From contig CAJPOL010000003.1 in assembly GCA_905372265.1 (NCBI GenBank), positions 1 through 43,381 of the forward strand: a stretch of DNA of 43,381 bases, given 5' to 3'. This DNA is from an uncultured Treponema sp. GTDB lineage: Bacteria; Spirochaetota; Spirochaetia; Treponematales; Treponemataceae. A program made the translations under genes and the position numbers. Below are positions 32,145-40,902 of the stretch, piece by piece (the stretch's first letter is position 1; each line of letters begins with the position of its first letter). The notes beneath the pieces were generated by a model. The model was not told where the DNA came from, ran no database searches, and worked only from the letters and a program-made list of their open reading frames with translations.

Positions 32145-33536
32145 TTGAAATATTTTATTGAAACGTACGGATGCCAGATGAATTTTGCCGAATCCGCTGC
32201 CCTTCAACAACTGTTAAAAAAGCGCGGCTGGACGGAAGGCAGCATTGACGACTGCGATATACTGATTATCAATACCTGTTCCGTGCGGATTACCGCCGAA
32301 ACACGAGTGTTCGGACGGCTCGGTCTTTTTTCAGCGATGAAAAAAAAGCGGCATTTTTCACTTCTTTTGATGGGCTGTATGGCGCAGCGGCTGCATGATA
32401 GTATAAAAAAAGACTTCCCCCAGCTTGATTATGTAGTCGGCATGTTTGAGCGGGAACAGTTCTCCGCTATTTTTGAATCGATCGAACGAAAACAGACCTG
32501 GGAAGCCTCAGCTGCTGCAATGCCGCTGCATGCCGCTGCCGTTTCATCCGGAGCGGAAACGGATAATAGCCCTCGTTATCATTTTTCAAACTGTTCATAC
32601 ACGGAAGGTGCATTTCAGAGCTTTGTTCCGATTATGAACGGCTGTAATAACTTTTGCACTTACTGTATTGTCCCCTACATCCGCGGACGCGAAATCTCCC
32701 GCCCTCCGCAAGATATTCTATCTGAAATTGTATTCTTAGCGGGTAAAGGCGTGCGGGAAATCACACTGCTTGGACAAAACGTCAACTCCTATTGCGGACA
32801 GGATCCGCTTTCCGGTAAACCGGTGCTTTTTCCCGCCTTATTACGGCAAGCGGCTTCCGTCTGCCGTGAACACGATACCATCCGCTGGATCCGCTTTTTG
32901 TCTAATCATCCTAAGGATATTTCCGATGAAGTAATTACCGCCATGGCGGAAGAAAAGCGGATTTGCAAGGCCTTGCACTTGCCGGTGCAGCACGGCTCGG
33001 ATAAGATTTTAGCGCGTATGAACCGGCGTTATACAAGGGCGGATTATCTCCGTCTCGTTGAAAAACTGCGCAGCAAGATGCCGGACATCGTATTGACAAC
33101 CGATATTCTTATCGGTTTTCCGGGAGAAAGCCCCGAAGATTTTGAGCAGACCTTACAGCTTATGCGGGAAGTTCGCTTTGATTCGGCTTTTATGTATCAT
33201 TATAACCCGCGGGAAGGGACTAAGGCGTACGAATTTTCCGACCGTATCCCCGATGCTGTCCGGCTTGGCCGTCTCCAGCAAGTCATTGATTTGCAAATGC
33301 GGATTACTGAAGAAAAAATGCGGAGCCGTTTAGGAACGGTTACGGAGATTCTCATCGAATCTCATTCCCGCGATAATCCCGATGAGCTTTTCGGTCATAC
33401 GGAGCAGGGAGAAATGACCGTTCTTACTGAAAAATGCGATGCAAAATATATTGGACATTTTATGCAAGTTCAATTACAATCCATAAAAGGAAAGACCTTT
33501 CGCGCAATTCCTATACATAAGGAGGATATGTCATAA
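32145..33536 (+). CDS. miaB: tRNA-2-methylthio-N6-dimethylallyladenosine synthase
   Basis: MiaB adds a methylthio group to i6A37 of tRNAs reading UNN codons. The 463-residue product starts with TTG (32145), since no ATG precedes YFIETYGCQMN; AAGGA lies about 9 bases upstream. The N-terminal UPF0004 cysteines are Cys10, Cys45 (INTCSVR) and Cys78 (LMGCMAQR). The radical-SAM cysteines are Cys167, Cys171 and Cys174 (GCNNFCTYCIVPYIRGRE). TTDILIGFPGE and a C-terminal TRAM domain follow. A LapA-like gene starts one base after its stop, so this is the first gene of a four-gene operon. Confidence 0.96.
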   Translation: MKYFIETYGCQMNFAESAALQQLLKKRGWTEGSIDDCDILIINTCSVRITAETRVFGRLGLFSAMKKKRHFSLLLMGCMAQRLHDSIKKDFPQLDYVVGMFEREQFSAIFESIERKQTWEASAAAMPLHAAAVSSGAETDNSPRYHFSNCSYTEGAFQSFVPIMNGCNNFCTYCIVPYIRGREISRPPQDILSEIVFLAGKGVREITLLGQNVNSYCGQDPLSGKPVLFPALLRQAASVCREHDTIRWIRFLSNHPKDISDEVITAMAEEKRICKALHLPVQHGSDKILARMNRRYTRADYLRLVEKLRSKMPDIVLTTDILIGFPGESPEDFEQTLQLMREVRFDSAFMYHYNPREGTKAYEFSDRIPDAVRLGRLQQVIDLQMRITEEKMRSRLGTVTEILIESHSRDNPDELFGHTEQGEMTVLTEKCDAKYIGHFMQVQLQSIKGKTFRAIPIHKEDMS

Positions 33537-33537
33537 T

Positions 33538-33867
33538 ATGCCTGCTAAATTATTTTATTTTATCGGCGTTATACTGATACTCGTACTGTTTATTGCGTTT
33601 AATCTTCATAACCGCTGCGATATTTCATTCGTTTTTCACGTATTTAAAGATGTCCCTATTTACCTCAGTCTCTTGTTTTCGTTCCTGCTGGGAAATATTG
33701 CGGTGCTGCCCTTCCTCATCAGCAGCCGGCATAAAATGAAAAAGGCAGAAAAACAAGCGGCTGTGTACCCTGATGTCGAAAATGTTGAACTCAAGGGAGA
33801 AAAACGAGGCTGGTTCGGTAAGAAAAGAAACACTGAAAATACCGGAGCTGCAAAAACGGATGTCTAA
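33538..33867 (+). CDS. LapA/DUF1049-like two-helix membrane protein
   Basis: A 109-residue inner-membrane protein with two hydrophobic segments (residues ~5-22, LFYFIGVILILVLFIAFNL; and ~40-60, IYLSLLFSFLLGNIAVLPFL). A short polar loop containing FNLHNRCDISFVF, the usual position of the LapA N-x-x-V motif, separates them. A charged C-terminal tail ends KTDV. GGAGG precedes the ATG by about 8 bases. The E. coli homologue LapA works with LapB in LPS synthesis control; that role is not established here. It follows miaB with a 1-base gap and overlaps the next gene by 8 bases. Confidence 0.8.
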   Translation: MPAKLFYFIGVILILVLFIAFNLHNRCDISFVFHVFKDVPIYLSLLFSFLLGNIAVLPFLISSRHKMKKAEKQAAVYPDVENVELKGEKRGWFGKKRNTENTGAAKTDV

Positions 33868-34879
33868 ACGGCGTAACCGGTTGTTACAAAAACGTTTTTT
33901 TGTTTTTCTGCTTTTCTATGCATCATTTTGGGCAGCAATAGCGGAAAGTGCGCTGCTGCCGGCCGTTAAAGCGCTTGCAGAAAAAGCTTTTGCGCAGAAA
34001 AACACCGCAGCGGTAAGCGCAGTGTTTCAAAAAGGAATAGACTCCTTGCCGCAGCAGCAAGCGCAATGCCAAGCGCTGCGCCTATGGGCTGACTATGAAA
34101 CCCATGCGGGCGCTTACAGTGAAGCAGCCTCACACTACCGGCAGGCGGCAAAACTGTGTTCCGATAATGAGTTACTGCTCCATGCAATAAAGGCGCAGCT
34201 CTGCGGCGGGGATTTTGAGGCAGCGCGGCGTTCACTAAAAGAGATTTTTGCTTTGCTGCCTCAAACCGAAGCAGACCGGCGCTATCGGACAGCAGCCGTA
34301 TATACTGCATGGCTGTTGCTTGCAGAAGATACCGCCACCCGTGCGATACCGCTTTTAAAGCGCTATGCGGAAATGCAGGCTTTTGCAGAGTATCATCCTG
34401 CACTGCTTTTTACCCTGTGGTGGGCAGATGCCGATGAGAATGCAAAAAGACGGCTATTGCAGGAGTTTCCCAATAGTATCGAAGCAAAGACGGTTCGCGG
34501 AGAATCGGCTGTAGCCCCATCCGTTTTCTGGTATTTTATGCCTAAGACAGAGCGCGCTTTTCAGCCGCTTTCAGGTATCGGCTCTACGAATATGCCGGAT
34601 GCTCAACCGGCAGGCGGCGTTCCGTTTCACGATACCGTGCGTCAAAGTGAACAAGTCCGGCAGCCGGCATACTATCAGCTTGGCTTTTATCGGACAAAAA
34701 GCTATGCCGAGAACCTTGCTGCCGAGTTACGGAAAAAGCATTTTATTCCAATTATAAAAGAAGAGATACGGCCGAGCGGAACCCTGTATTTTGCGGTTCT
34801 TGTTGAAGAAAATAGGGACGGAGATATCGGTCTTCGGTTAAGAGATGCAGGTTATGAAGCCTTTCCGGTTTTTCCGTGA
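33860..34879 (+). CDS. Exported SPOR-domain protein with TPR-like repeats
   Basis: A 339-residue protein starting MSKRRNRLLQKRFFVFLLFY, a signal peptide or anchor (hydrophobic to about residue 32). The central ~200 residues are Ala-rich paired helices resembling TPR units (SEAASHYRQAAKLCSDNELL, GDFEAARRSLKEIFALLP). The last ~75 residues (YYQLGFYRTKSYAENLAAEL to AGYEAFPVFP) form a SPOR domain, which binds denuded peptidoglycan at division sites. The frame extends upstream to 33773 inside the LapA-like gene, but the ATG at 33860, 8 bases before that gene's end, fits the signal peptide. It overlaps the next gene by about 26 bases. A cell-envelope role is likely. Confidence 0.82.
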   Translation: MSKRRNRLLQKRFFVFLLFYASFWAAIAESALLPAVKALAEKAFAQKNTAAVSAVFQKGIDSLPQQQAQCQALRLWADYETHAGAYSEAASHYRQAAKLCSDNELLLHAIKAQLCGGDFEAARRSLKEIFALLPQTEADRRYRTAAVYTAWLLLAEDTATRAIPLLKRYAEMQAFAEYHPALLFTLWWADADENAKRRLLQEFPNSIEAKTVRGESAVAPSVFWYFMPKTERAFQPLSGIGSTNMPDAQPAGGVPFHDTVRQSEQVRQPAYYQLGFYRTKSYAENLAAELRKKHFIPIIKEEIRPSGTLYFAVLVEENRDGDIGLRLRDAGYEAFPVFP

Positions 34880-36806
34880 TTTCGGCATAGAGCTGTTAGC
34901 GGCTCATCTTATTTTCCTCCTGATTTTTTCCGGTTGTGTTTCGCTGCAGCAGCAGGAACAGACAGTCGGCATTCAGTATACCGAAACGGTAAATACGGAA
35001 ACGGTTTTTGACGAAGCAAGCCGTATGCAAGTTGATAGAATATTTCCCATCCCGTTAGAGATATATGATGAAGGTATTTTACCGAATAATTATATTTCTT
35101 TCGTTGCGTATAAAGAACAGGCAAAACTGTATTTTCTTGCTAAGAATCTCCGTTCTTTCGATTTATATCTCAACAATGTAAAATTATCGGCGCAGCAGCT
35201 CTGTACCGGTACGCCGGTTTGTTTTGATGCCTCCCGCTATGTGCAAAATGGGGTCAATGTTCTGTATATAGCAGGCCTAACGCCTGAAACAGAGGATCCG
35301 GCGGAAAATAGAAAACCCTTCTTGCAAGTAAAAATCCCCTATCCGGTTGTACTCCCTGCGCAAATCGGCGGTACGGAGGCGGATTATTCGATCGAGGCGC
35401 TGAATTTGGTAGATCAGCTGCTGGCAGCGGAAACAGCGCACGGCTTTCCGGGCGCCCAACTGGTTGTCGTAAAAAACGGCCGAATGATCAAAAACACTGC
35501 ATACGGGACAATAAATAGTGTAGACGGTTCCGGGCACAGCCTTGAAAAGCCGCTGCCGGTAACTACTCATACGCTTTTTGATATTGCAAGCAATACAAAA
35601 ATATATGCGGCAACGTTTGCAATTCAAAAATTAATTTCGGAAGAACAGCTTTTTCTGACGGATACGGTACATCAATTTTTCCCTGATTTCGTTGATGGAA
35701 AAAAAGATAGCATTAAAGGAAAAGAACTCATTACCGTTTTTGATCTGCTTACGCACCAGTCCGGCTTTCCTGCCGGCGGTAATTATGCAAAAAAAATTGA
35801 AAAGCTCAAGGTTTCTGTCAGAAAACAAAAAACAGACCGGCAGCACACGTTTGATTTTATCATGAAAACGCCTTTAGCGTACGCGCCCCGCTCGAAGTTT
35901 ATTTACTCCGATATTAATTTTATGCTTTTAACCTATATTATTGAAAAAATAACCGGTATGCCGCTGGATGCTTATGTGCAAGAATCCTTTTATGCTCCGC
36001 TCAAGCTGGATCGTATTTGTTTTAAACCTCTGGAAAAGGGTTTTCAGATGGATGAGATCGCCGCTACGGAGATAGCCGCAAAGCCGCGCGGTAAAACAGC
36101 CAATCGGGGTATAAAAACGCAGCCGGTGCATGGCGTAGTTCATGACTATGATGCCTATGTTGCGATGGAACAGGTGAGCGGACATGCAGGGCTTTTTACC
36201 AATGCGGAAACGCTTGCAGTATTGGCGCAGATAATGCTGAATAACGGCGGGTACGGCTCTCAGCGTTTTTTTGCCCCGTCAGTAACCGGATTTTTCACTG
36301 CTCAGCATACGCTTGTTTCGAGCATGGGACTCGGGTGGCGGCGGCAGGGTAAAAAAGCATATACATGGGCATTTTCACCGTTTGCTTCGGAAAACACGTT
36401 CGGCCATACCGGTTGGACGGGAACTCTGACTCTTATTGATCCGGAGGAACACCTCATCATTATTTTGCTCACCAATGCAAAGAATACCCTGCCGCCTTCA
36501 AGTTCCCGAAGAGGGCGGCTTGAAGGCGACTACTATTTGGCAAAACGCTACGGGCCGATTGCAACACTCATTTACGAAGCGTTTCACAACCCGCCGCCGT
36601 CAAAGTTGGATGGTATACTGATGGAACTCGCCGAACAAAAATATAAAATGCTTGTTGAAATAGAAGCGTTCCAAAATAAGGGCTATATCGGCGATTTAAC
36701 GGCAATTATGGAGACGATAAAAAAACGTTCTGCGCATTCCGAGCTATTACAAACCTTTTTGAAAAGTGATACCGCACAAAGAATAGAAGCTGCGGTTAGT
36801 ATGTGA
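34854..36806 (+). CDS. Lipoprotein beta-lactamase-family serine hydrolase (PBP-like)
   Basis: A 650-residue lipoprotein: signal MKPFRFFRDFGIELL..., lipobox FSGC with Cys28. Residues ~30-165 form an extra N-terminal domain. The catalytic domain follows, with SNTK as S-x-x-K near residue 246 (FDIASNTKIYAATFAI), YSD near 350 (KFIYSDINFMLL) and HTGWTG near 521. It belongs to the class C beta-lactamase/YbbE-like group that includes D-Ala-D-Ala carboxypeptidases and esterases; the activity here is not determined. An ATG at 34845 is an alternative start. It overlaps the SPOR gene, and a bidirectional terminator follows at 36839-36879. The SPOR neighbour supports a peptidoglycan function. Confidence 0.88.
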   Translation: MKPFRFFRDFGIELLAAHLIFLLIFSGCVSLQQQEQTVGIQYTETVNTETVFDEASRMQVDRIFPIPLEIYDEGILPNNYISFVAYKEQAKLYFLAKNLRSFDLYLNNVKLSAQQLCTGTPVCFDASRYVQNGVNVLYIAGLTPETEDPAENRKPFLQVKIPYPVVLPAQIGGTEADYSIEALNLVDQLLAAETAHGFPGAQLVVVKNGRMIKNTAYGTINSVDGSGHSLEKPLPVTTHTLFDIASNTKIYAATFAIQKLISEEQLFLTDTVHQFFPDFVDGKKDSIKGKELITVFDLLTHQSGFPAGGNYAKKIEKLKVSVRKQKTDRQHTFDFIMKTPLAYAPRSKFIYSDINFMLLTYIIEKITGMPLDAYVQESFYAPLKLDRICFKPLEKGFQMDEIAATEIAAKPRGKTANRGIKTQPVHGVVHDYDAYVAMEQVSGHAGLFTNAETLAVLAQIMLNNGGYGSQRFFAPSVTGFFTAQHTLVSSMGLGWRRQGKKAYTWAFSPFASENTFGHTGWTGTLTLIDPEEHLIIILLTNAKNTLPPSSSRRGRLEGDYYLAKRYGPIATLIYEAFHNPPPSKLDGILMELAEQKYKMLVEIEAFQNKGYIGDLTAIMETIKKRSAHSELLQTFLKSDTAQRIEAAVSM

Positions 36807-36838
36807 GATACGAAAAAACAGTCTCAATCGCTCAATCC

Positions 36839-36879
36839 GCTGCTCTTTGCTTTTAATTATCAAATTAAAAAAGAGCAGC
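36839..36879. terminator. Bidirectional Rho-independent terminator
   Basis: A perfect 10-bp stem, GCTGCTCTTT (36839-36848) with AAAGAGCAGC (36870-36879), plus inner TTTTAAT/ATTAAAA pairing. It lies between convergent genes and can serve both strands. Confidence 0.75.
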
Positions 36880-36904
36880 CGAATGAAAGTGTTACCGGAT
36901 TGGT

Positions 36905-37885
36905 CTATCCTACCAATCCCGACCGTTCAATACCTTGCACAAACTTACGCTGGACAATGAGGTACAATATCACAAGCGGTAAAAATAAGAGGATGGAAGC
37001 TGTCCTTGAAATTGCTGCTTCATAAACCGGACTTTGCCGTAAAAAAGTGAATGACGGCGGTATCAATTTTGAAGCCGAGTTTAAGGCTTGATCTATAGCG
37101 GCAGACACGCGGGTAAATGAAAGCATCAGGTGTTTCACATTCGTATTATCAAATAAATTGGTAAAGTAGGAATCGTTCCAGTTCCATACAAAAGATAGTA
37201 CACCCACCGTAATCATCCCCGCTCCGGAGGACGGCAGTACGATATGCGTGAAAGTACGGATAAATCCGGCTCCGTCGATATACGCTGCTTCTTCCAACGC
37301 TTTCGGCAATCCGCGGAAGGTTTGCCGGAAAATATAAACAAAAAGCCCGCCTTTTAACCCCATACCGGTAGCCGCCATAATATAAATCGATAAAGGCGTA
37401 TTCAAAAGATTAAGATGATTGCCGGTTAACAGATAAAAAATGCCGAAAATATCAAAATCTTTAAAATAAAGGTATTGCGGCAGCATAAAGGTTGTAGCAG
37501 GTACTAAAATCGTTAAAACAACGCAGCCGAACAGAAGCTCGCGAAAGCGGAACTTGAGGCGGGCAAAGGCGTATCCTGCCATTGAGGAACAGATAATCTG
37601 CAAAAAAGTAATAATGGCGGTATGCAGAAAAGTAAAAGGTAACGCCGTTTTATAATTGAGTATGAGCCCCGCAACATACCAGTTTTCGACGGAGATACGG
37701 GTCGGAATCCACACTGATGTGGCAAGACCGAGATCGCCGGGATGGGTAAAACTGGTAGAAAGGTTTTGCAGAATAGGCGCCAAAATGAGATAGGTCAGCC
37801 CGATTATCAGCAGGTACCGGAAAAAGGCGAGAATAATACTCAGCAAATATTTTTTCAGCAATGAATAAGAACGCTTACTATTCAT
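36905..37885 (-). CDS. Carbohydrate-type ABC transporter permease (MalG family)
   Basis: A 326-residue inner-membrane protein with six or so membrane helices. The cytoplasmic EAA loop, LPKALEEAAYIDGAGFIRTF, then IVLPSSGAGM, contacts the ATPase. The N-terminus is long and basic (MNSKRSYSLLKKYLL). It overlaps the preceding permease gene by 8 bases and is the second gene of that pair. No binding protein or ATPase is next to the pair, so the complete importer must use components encoded elsewhere. The sugar is unknown. Its 3' end faces the serine hydrolase gene across a terminator. Confidence 0.9.
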   Translation of the reverse strand: MNSKRSYSLLKKYLLSIILAFFRYLLIIGLTYLILAPILQNLSTSFTHPGDLGLATSVWIPTRISVENWYVAGLILNYKTALPFTFLHTAIITFLQIICSSMAGYAFARLKFRFRELLFGCVVLTILVPATTFMLPQYLYFKDFDIFGIFYLLTGNHLNLLNTPLSIYIMAATGMGLKGGLFVYIFRQTFRGLPKALEEAAYIDGAGFIRTFTHIVLPSSGAGMITVGVLSFVWNWNDSYFTNLFDNTNVKHLMLSFTRVSAAIDQALNSASKLIPPSFTFLRQSPVYEAAISRTASILLFLPLVILYLIVQRKFVQGIERSGLVG

Positions 37886-38798
37886 GGTAGAACACCACCT
37901 TTCGTAAAGATCCTACAAAAATAAGAATGACAATGATATTTACTATAAGATAGATACAACTCATCGCCGCACTCAATCCGTATTTTGATTGCTGAAAGGC
38001 AATCTTATACATCGTCTTAACGACATCGGTACGCATGAATAAATCCGCTAAGGTATAAACCGTACAGGTTAAAATCATCGGCGAAAGCATTGAGACCGTA
38101 ACCTTCCAAAATGTTTCGTAGCCGGTCGCTCCCTCAATTTTTGCCACCTCATACAGTGCCGGAGGAATACCCTGTAACGCACCGAGGAAAATCAGTATTT
38201 GAATACCGCTGAGCGAGACTATTTCAAAAATATTATTGACTGCGGAAACGATATAACTTACAAACATATCGCTGCCGCTGATATTAAAGACGATGCTTGC
38301 AATCATTTCCGCTCCGAATAATTGCTCGGACTGCGACGGATCGGCCATCACTTGTACGGAAAGATTGCTTGCCCGTTTCACCAACAGCCCTGTTGCCATA
38401 ATGATTGGAATAAAAAACACGCCCCGTACAAAGGTTCTTCCGAAAAACTCACCGTTTGCCAGTATCGCGCATAAAAGTGAAAACACAATGACCAACGGCG
38501 TATACAAAATTACCTGAATGCACGCATTCGTTAGGTCTTTGTTGAACGCAGGATCAATCGTCAACGCTGTTTTAAAGTTTTCCAGCCCAAGAAATTGAAA
38601 GTGTAAACCGCCTTGAGGATTTATGGCAACATCGTGCACACTGTATACCAAGACCTGAAAAAACGGCACGGCAAAAAAAAGCAGAAATCCTATAATCCAG
38701 GGAGCGGCAAACATCACTCCCCAGAATGCAGTCTTTTGCGTAAAGGATAAGCGGTAATACCATCCTTTTTTTAAGGATTGAGCTGATGTCGTTTCCAT
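37878..38798 (-). CDS. Carbohydrate-type ABC transporter permease (MalF family)
   Basis: A 306-residue permease with six helices. The N-terminus FWGVMFAAPWIIGFLLFFAV, and GLENFKTALTID, are typical for MalF-like/LacF-like sugar permeases. The EAA loop is GIPPALYEVAKIEGATGYET, followed by MLSPMILT. GAGGT lies 7 bases before the ATG. A near-consensus promoter (38827-38855) drives the pair. It pairs with the MalG-type gene downstream, which overlaps it by 8 bases. The lack of an adjacent binding protein is notable, since the second permease set in this window does have one. Confidence 0.9.
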   Translation of the reverse strand: METTSAQSLKKGWYYRLSFTQKTAFWGVMFAAPWIIGFLLFFAVPFFQVLVYSVHDVAINPQGGLHFQFLGLENFKTALTIDPAFNKDLTNACIQVILYTPLVIVFSLLCAILANGEFFGRTFVRGVFFIPIIMATGLLVKRASNLSVQVMADPSQSEQLFGAEMIASIVFNISGSDMFVSYIVSAVNNIFEIVSLSGIQILIFLGALQGIPPALYEVAKIEGATGYETFWKVTVSMLSPMILTCTVYTLADLFMRTDVVKTMYKIAFQQSKYGLSAAMSCIYLIVNIIVILIFVGSLRKVVFYHE

Positions 38799-38826
38799 TG
38801 CAATACCTCGTTTTCGTTATTAATGA

Positions 38827-38855
38827 AGTATACCGTAGTTTTATTCGTCTGTCAA
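38827..38855 (-). promoter_or_regulatory. Promoter of the first permease pair
   Basis: Perfect TTGACA (38850-38855 on the minus strand), 17-base spacer, TATACT (38827-38832), ~28 bases before the ATG. Confidence 0.75.
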
Positions 38856-38912
38856 ACTTAAAGCGATCTTTGTAATGGCTGCCGGTATGATAAAACGTTT
38901 CTCAACAGCTCT

Positions 38913-38940
38913 TTGCTTATAGACTTATTTTTGTTATAGT
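38913..38940 (+). promoter_or_regulatory. Promoter of the DUF58 two-gene unit
   Basis: TTGCTT (38913-38918), 16-base spacer, TATAGT (38935-38940). The leader to the ATG at 38966 would be about 20 bases. Confidence 0.5.
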
Positions 38941-38965
38941 GGACCTCTTGAATACAAGGAATACT

Positions 38966-39901
38966 ATGCCTGCGACAAAACACATCGGCTTTATTGCCGA
39001 ACGGGCAAAACATTTACAGCTTGCAGCGCTTTCCATTGCTCACGGAATGCAGTCGGGGAGTTTCCGCAGCCATTTCCGCGGAAGAGGCATTGAGTTTGAT
39101 TCGCTTCGCGAATATGAACAGGGGGATGACGTCCGCAGTATCGATTGGAATTTAATGGCGCGCAGCGGAAAAACCTTTGTTAAACTGTATCGGGAAGAAC
39201 GGGATTTACGGCTTTTTTTAGTCGCAGATGTTTCGGCATCTATGGGCAGTGCCGAGACCATCGCCGCGCCGCTGCAAAAACTTCTGGAAACAGCCGCACT
39301 GATTACCTTTGCAGCGGAACATCTGCACAGCTATCTCGGTATGCTTGCTTTTGACGGTAAAATCTTGCAAGCGCTCACGCCTCAGCGCGGAAAGGATTCC
39401 GGCTTGCACCTATTGAGCGCTCTCGAGCGGACGGCGGTAAACGGATGCAAAAACCGGGGCACTGCACTTGCTCATGCGCTTGAGACCGCTGCAAAGCTAT
39501 TGCGTCAGCGGACACTTATCATCGTATTATCCGATTTTAAGGTCGAAGGCTATGACAAGCCGCTTGGTTTTCTTACCCAGCGGCATGATGTTGCAGCGGT
39601 GCGCATTACAGCGCCTTATGACGAAACCTTGCCCGCTGCCGGTGTTATCAAGTTTGCCGACCCTGAAACGGGACTGGAACGGCTGTTACCCACAAGTTCG
39701 CGGGAATTTCAGCAGATGAGGAAGCGGCAAGCGGCAGAATCAATCGTCCAATGGAAAAACACCTGCATCCGGTGCGGGGCATTTCCGGCAGTGATACCGT
39801 ATAACGGTGATGCAGTGCGCATACTAAATCAATTTTTCTTAACAGGTAAGTACGGTTCACAATCAGTCAGCCGCTCTTACCGTACGGGTATTGTACAATG
39901 A
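38966..39901 (+). CDS. DUF58 domain protein (VWA-like)
   Basis: A 311-residue cytoplasmic protein. GIEFDSLREYEQGDDVRSID, then WNLMARSGKTFVKLYREERD, is the DUF58 signature. DVSASM, which follows as FLVADVSASMGS, is a MIDAS-like D-x-S-x-S element of the von Willebrand A fold. DUF58 proteins usually act with a MoxR AAA+ ATPase in metal-cofactor insertion or protein maturation; no moxR is adjacent here. AAGGA 5 bases before the ATG supports this start over the GTG at 38939. The stop overlaps the next start in ATGA. Confidence 0.9.
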   Translation: MPATKHIGFIAERAKHLQLAALSIAHGMQSGSFRSHFRGRGIEFDSLREYEQGDDVRSIDWNLMARSGKTFVKLYREERDLRLFLVADVSASMGSAETIAAPLQKLLETAALITFAAEHLHSYLGMLAFDGKILQALTPQRGKDSGLHLLSALERTAVNGCKNRGTALAHALETAAKLLRQRTLIIVLSDFKVEGYDKPLGFLTQRHDVAAVRITAPYDETLPAAGVIKFADPETGLERLLPTSSREFQQMRKRQAAESIVQWKNTCIRCGAFPAVIPYNGDAVRILNQFFLTGKYGSQSVSRSYRTGIVQ

Positions 39902-40857
39902 ATGATATTCTCATTCCTCATGATGTGTTTGTCGGCGATACTGCGCAATTCTTTTTTTTCCTATCCGAAAAAGAAGGCGCCGCTCTGCAAGCGCGTTACA
40001 CCGGCAATAACATGACGATTCCGCTTACCGGCTTGATACAAAATGAGGAGATGACCGTTAAAGAGATACGCATCATCGTCAGAGAAAAAACTCAGTATCT
40101 TCTTATTACTTTTGTGCCGTGGGAGACGGGCAGCATTTCTTTTCCCTCCTTATCATTTTTAAAACTGGAAAGAGCGCTGCCTGCCATAAAGGTGCTATCG
40201 GTACTTGACCAAAAAGAAGCGGTAACGCTCCAACCGCCTAAGCCGCCGCTGCTGATACCGGGAACGGATTCTTTGCTGTATGGGGCGGTGATAAGCGGCG
40301 TCGGGTGCCTTACGCTGCTGGGACTCGGCGGGTGGTTTCTATTCCGTAAATTTATTAAAAAACGTCCGCCGAATTCCGCCCGGAAGCGGATGAGTATGCT
40401 GCGGAAGCGGTTAAAGCAGCTGCATAAGGAAGCGCGTAAGATACAGCAAAAGGTATCCGCGCCGAAACCCGCCAATACCGGCATGCAAAAAGAGCTTGAC
40501 ACTGCAATCCGCCGCTGGTACGGCGCTCTTGATTACGCGCTCCGCGAATATGTGTATGCGCTGTGCGCCGAAAATCATCCCGAACCGGAACGGATAAGTA
40601 TGCAGTATTTTTCCAGCGCTACCTATACCGAACTGGGTGATTCTCTTGCAGCGCTCTTTGCCCCGAATCGGAATATTCCCGATTTGTTTTCTATTTTTTA
40701 TGCTATGCTGGAAAAACAACGCTTTGCAGGCTCCGGGGCAGATTTGATCAGAGACTATGCCGCAGGAGCGCGGGACATCATGCAAAAGATTTCCTATATC
40801 ACTAATAAAACCGAAAAAGAATATGCAGCAATTTCAAAATCTACGAAGCGCCCATAG
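39898..40857 (+). CDS. Membrane protein coupled to DUF58 (Bat-operon type, uncertain)
   Basis: A 319-residue protein. The N-terminal ~120 residues are beta-rich (HDVFVGDTAQFFFFLSEKEG, ISFPSLSFLKLERA). One membrane helix lies at ~residues 127-149 (LYGAVISGVGCLTLLGLGGW). A basic, helical cytoplasmic part follows (FIKKRPPNSARKRMSMLRKR). The plan resembles BatD/DUF4381-like proteins found with MoxR and DUF58 genes, but sequence identity to those families is not clear by eye. The start overlaps the DUF58 stop as ATGA, so translation is coupled. It is convergent with the second permease set; a T-rich run at 40896-40908 may end transcription. Confidence 0.75.
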   Translation: MNDILIPHDVFVGDTAQFFFFLSEKEGAALQARYTGNNMTIPLTGLIQNEEMTVKEIRIIVREKTQYLLITFVPWETGSISFPSLSFLKLERALPAIKVLSVLDQKEAVTLQPPKPPLLIPGTDSLLYGAVISGVGCLTLLGLGGWFLFRKFIKKRPPNSARKRMSMLRKRLKQLHKEARKIQQKVSAPKPANTGMQKELDTAIRRWYGALDYALREYVYALCAENHPEPERISMQYFSSATYTELGDSLAALFAPNRNIPDLFSIFYAMLEKQRFAGSGADLIRDYAAGARDIMQKISYITNKTEKEYAAISKSTKRP

Positions 40858-40902
40858 TCAACTCCGCCGGTCTTCAAATTATAGTATCCTTACGCCTTTT
40901 TT

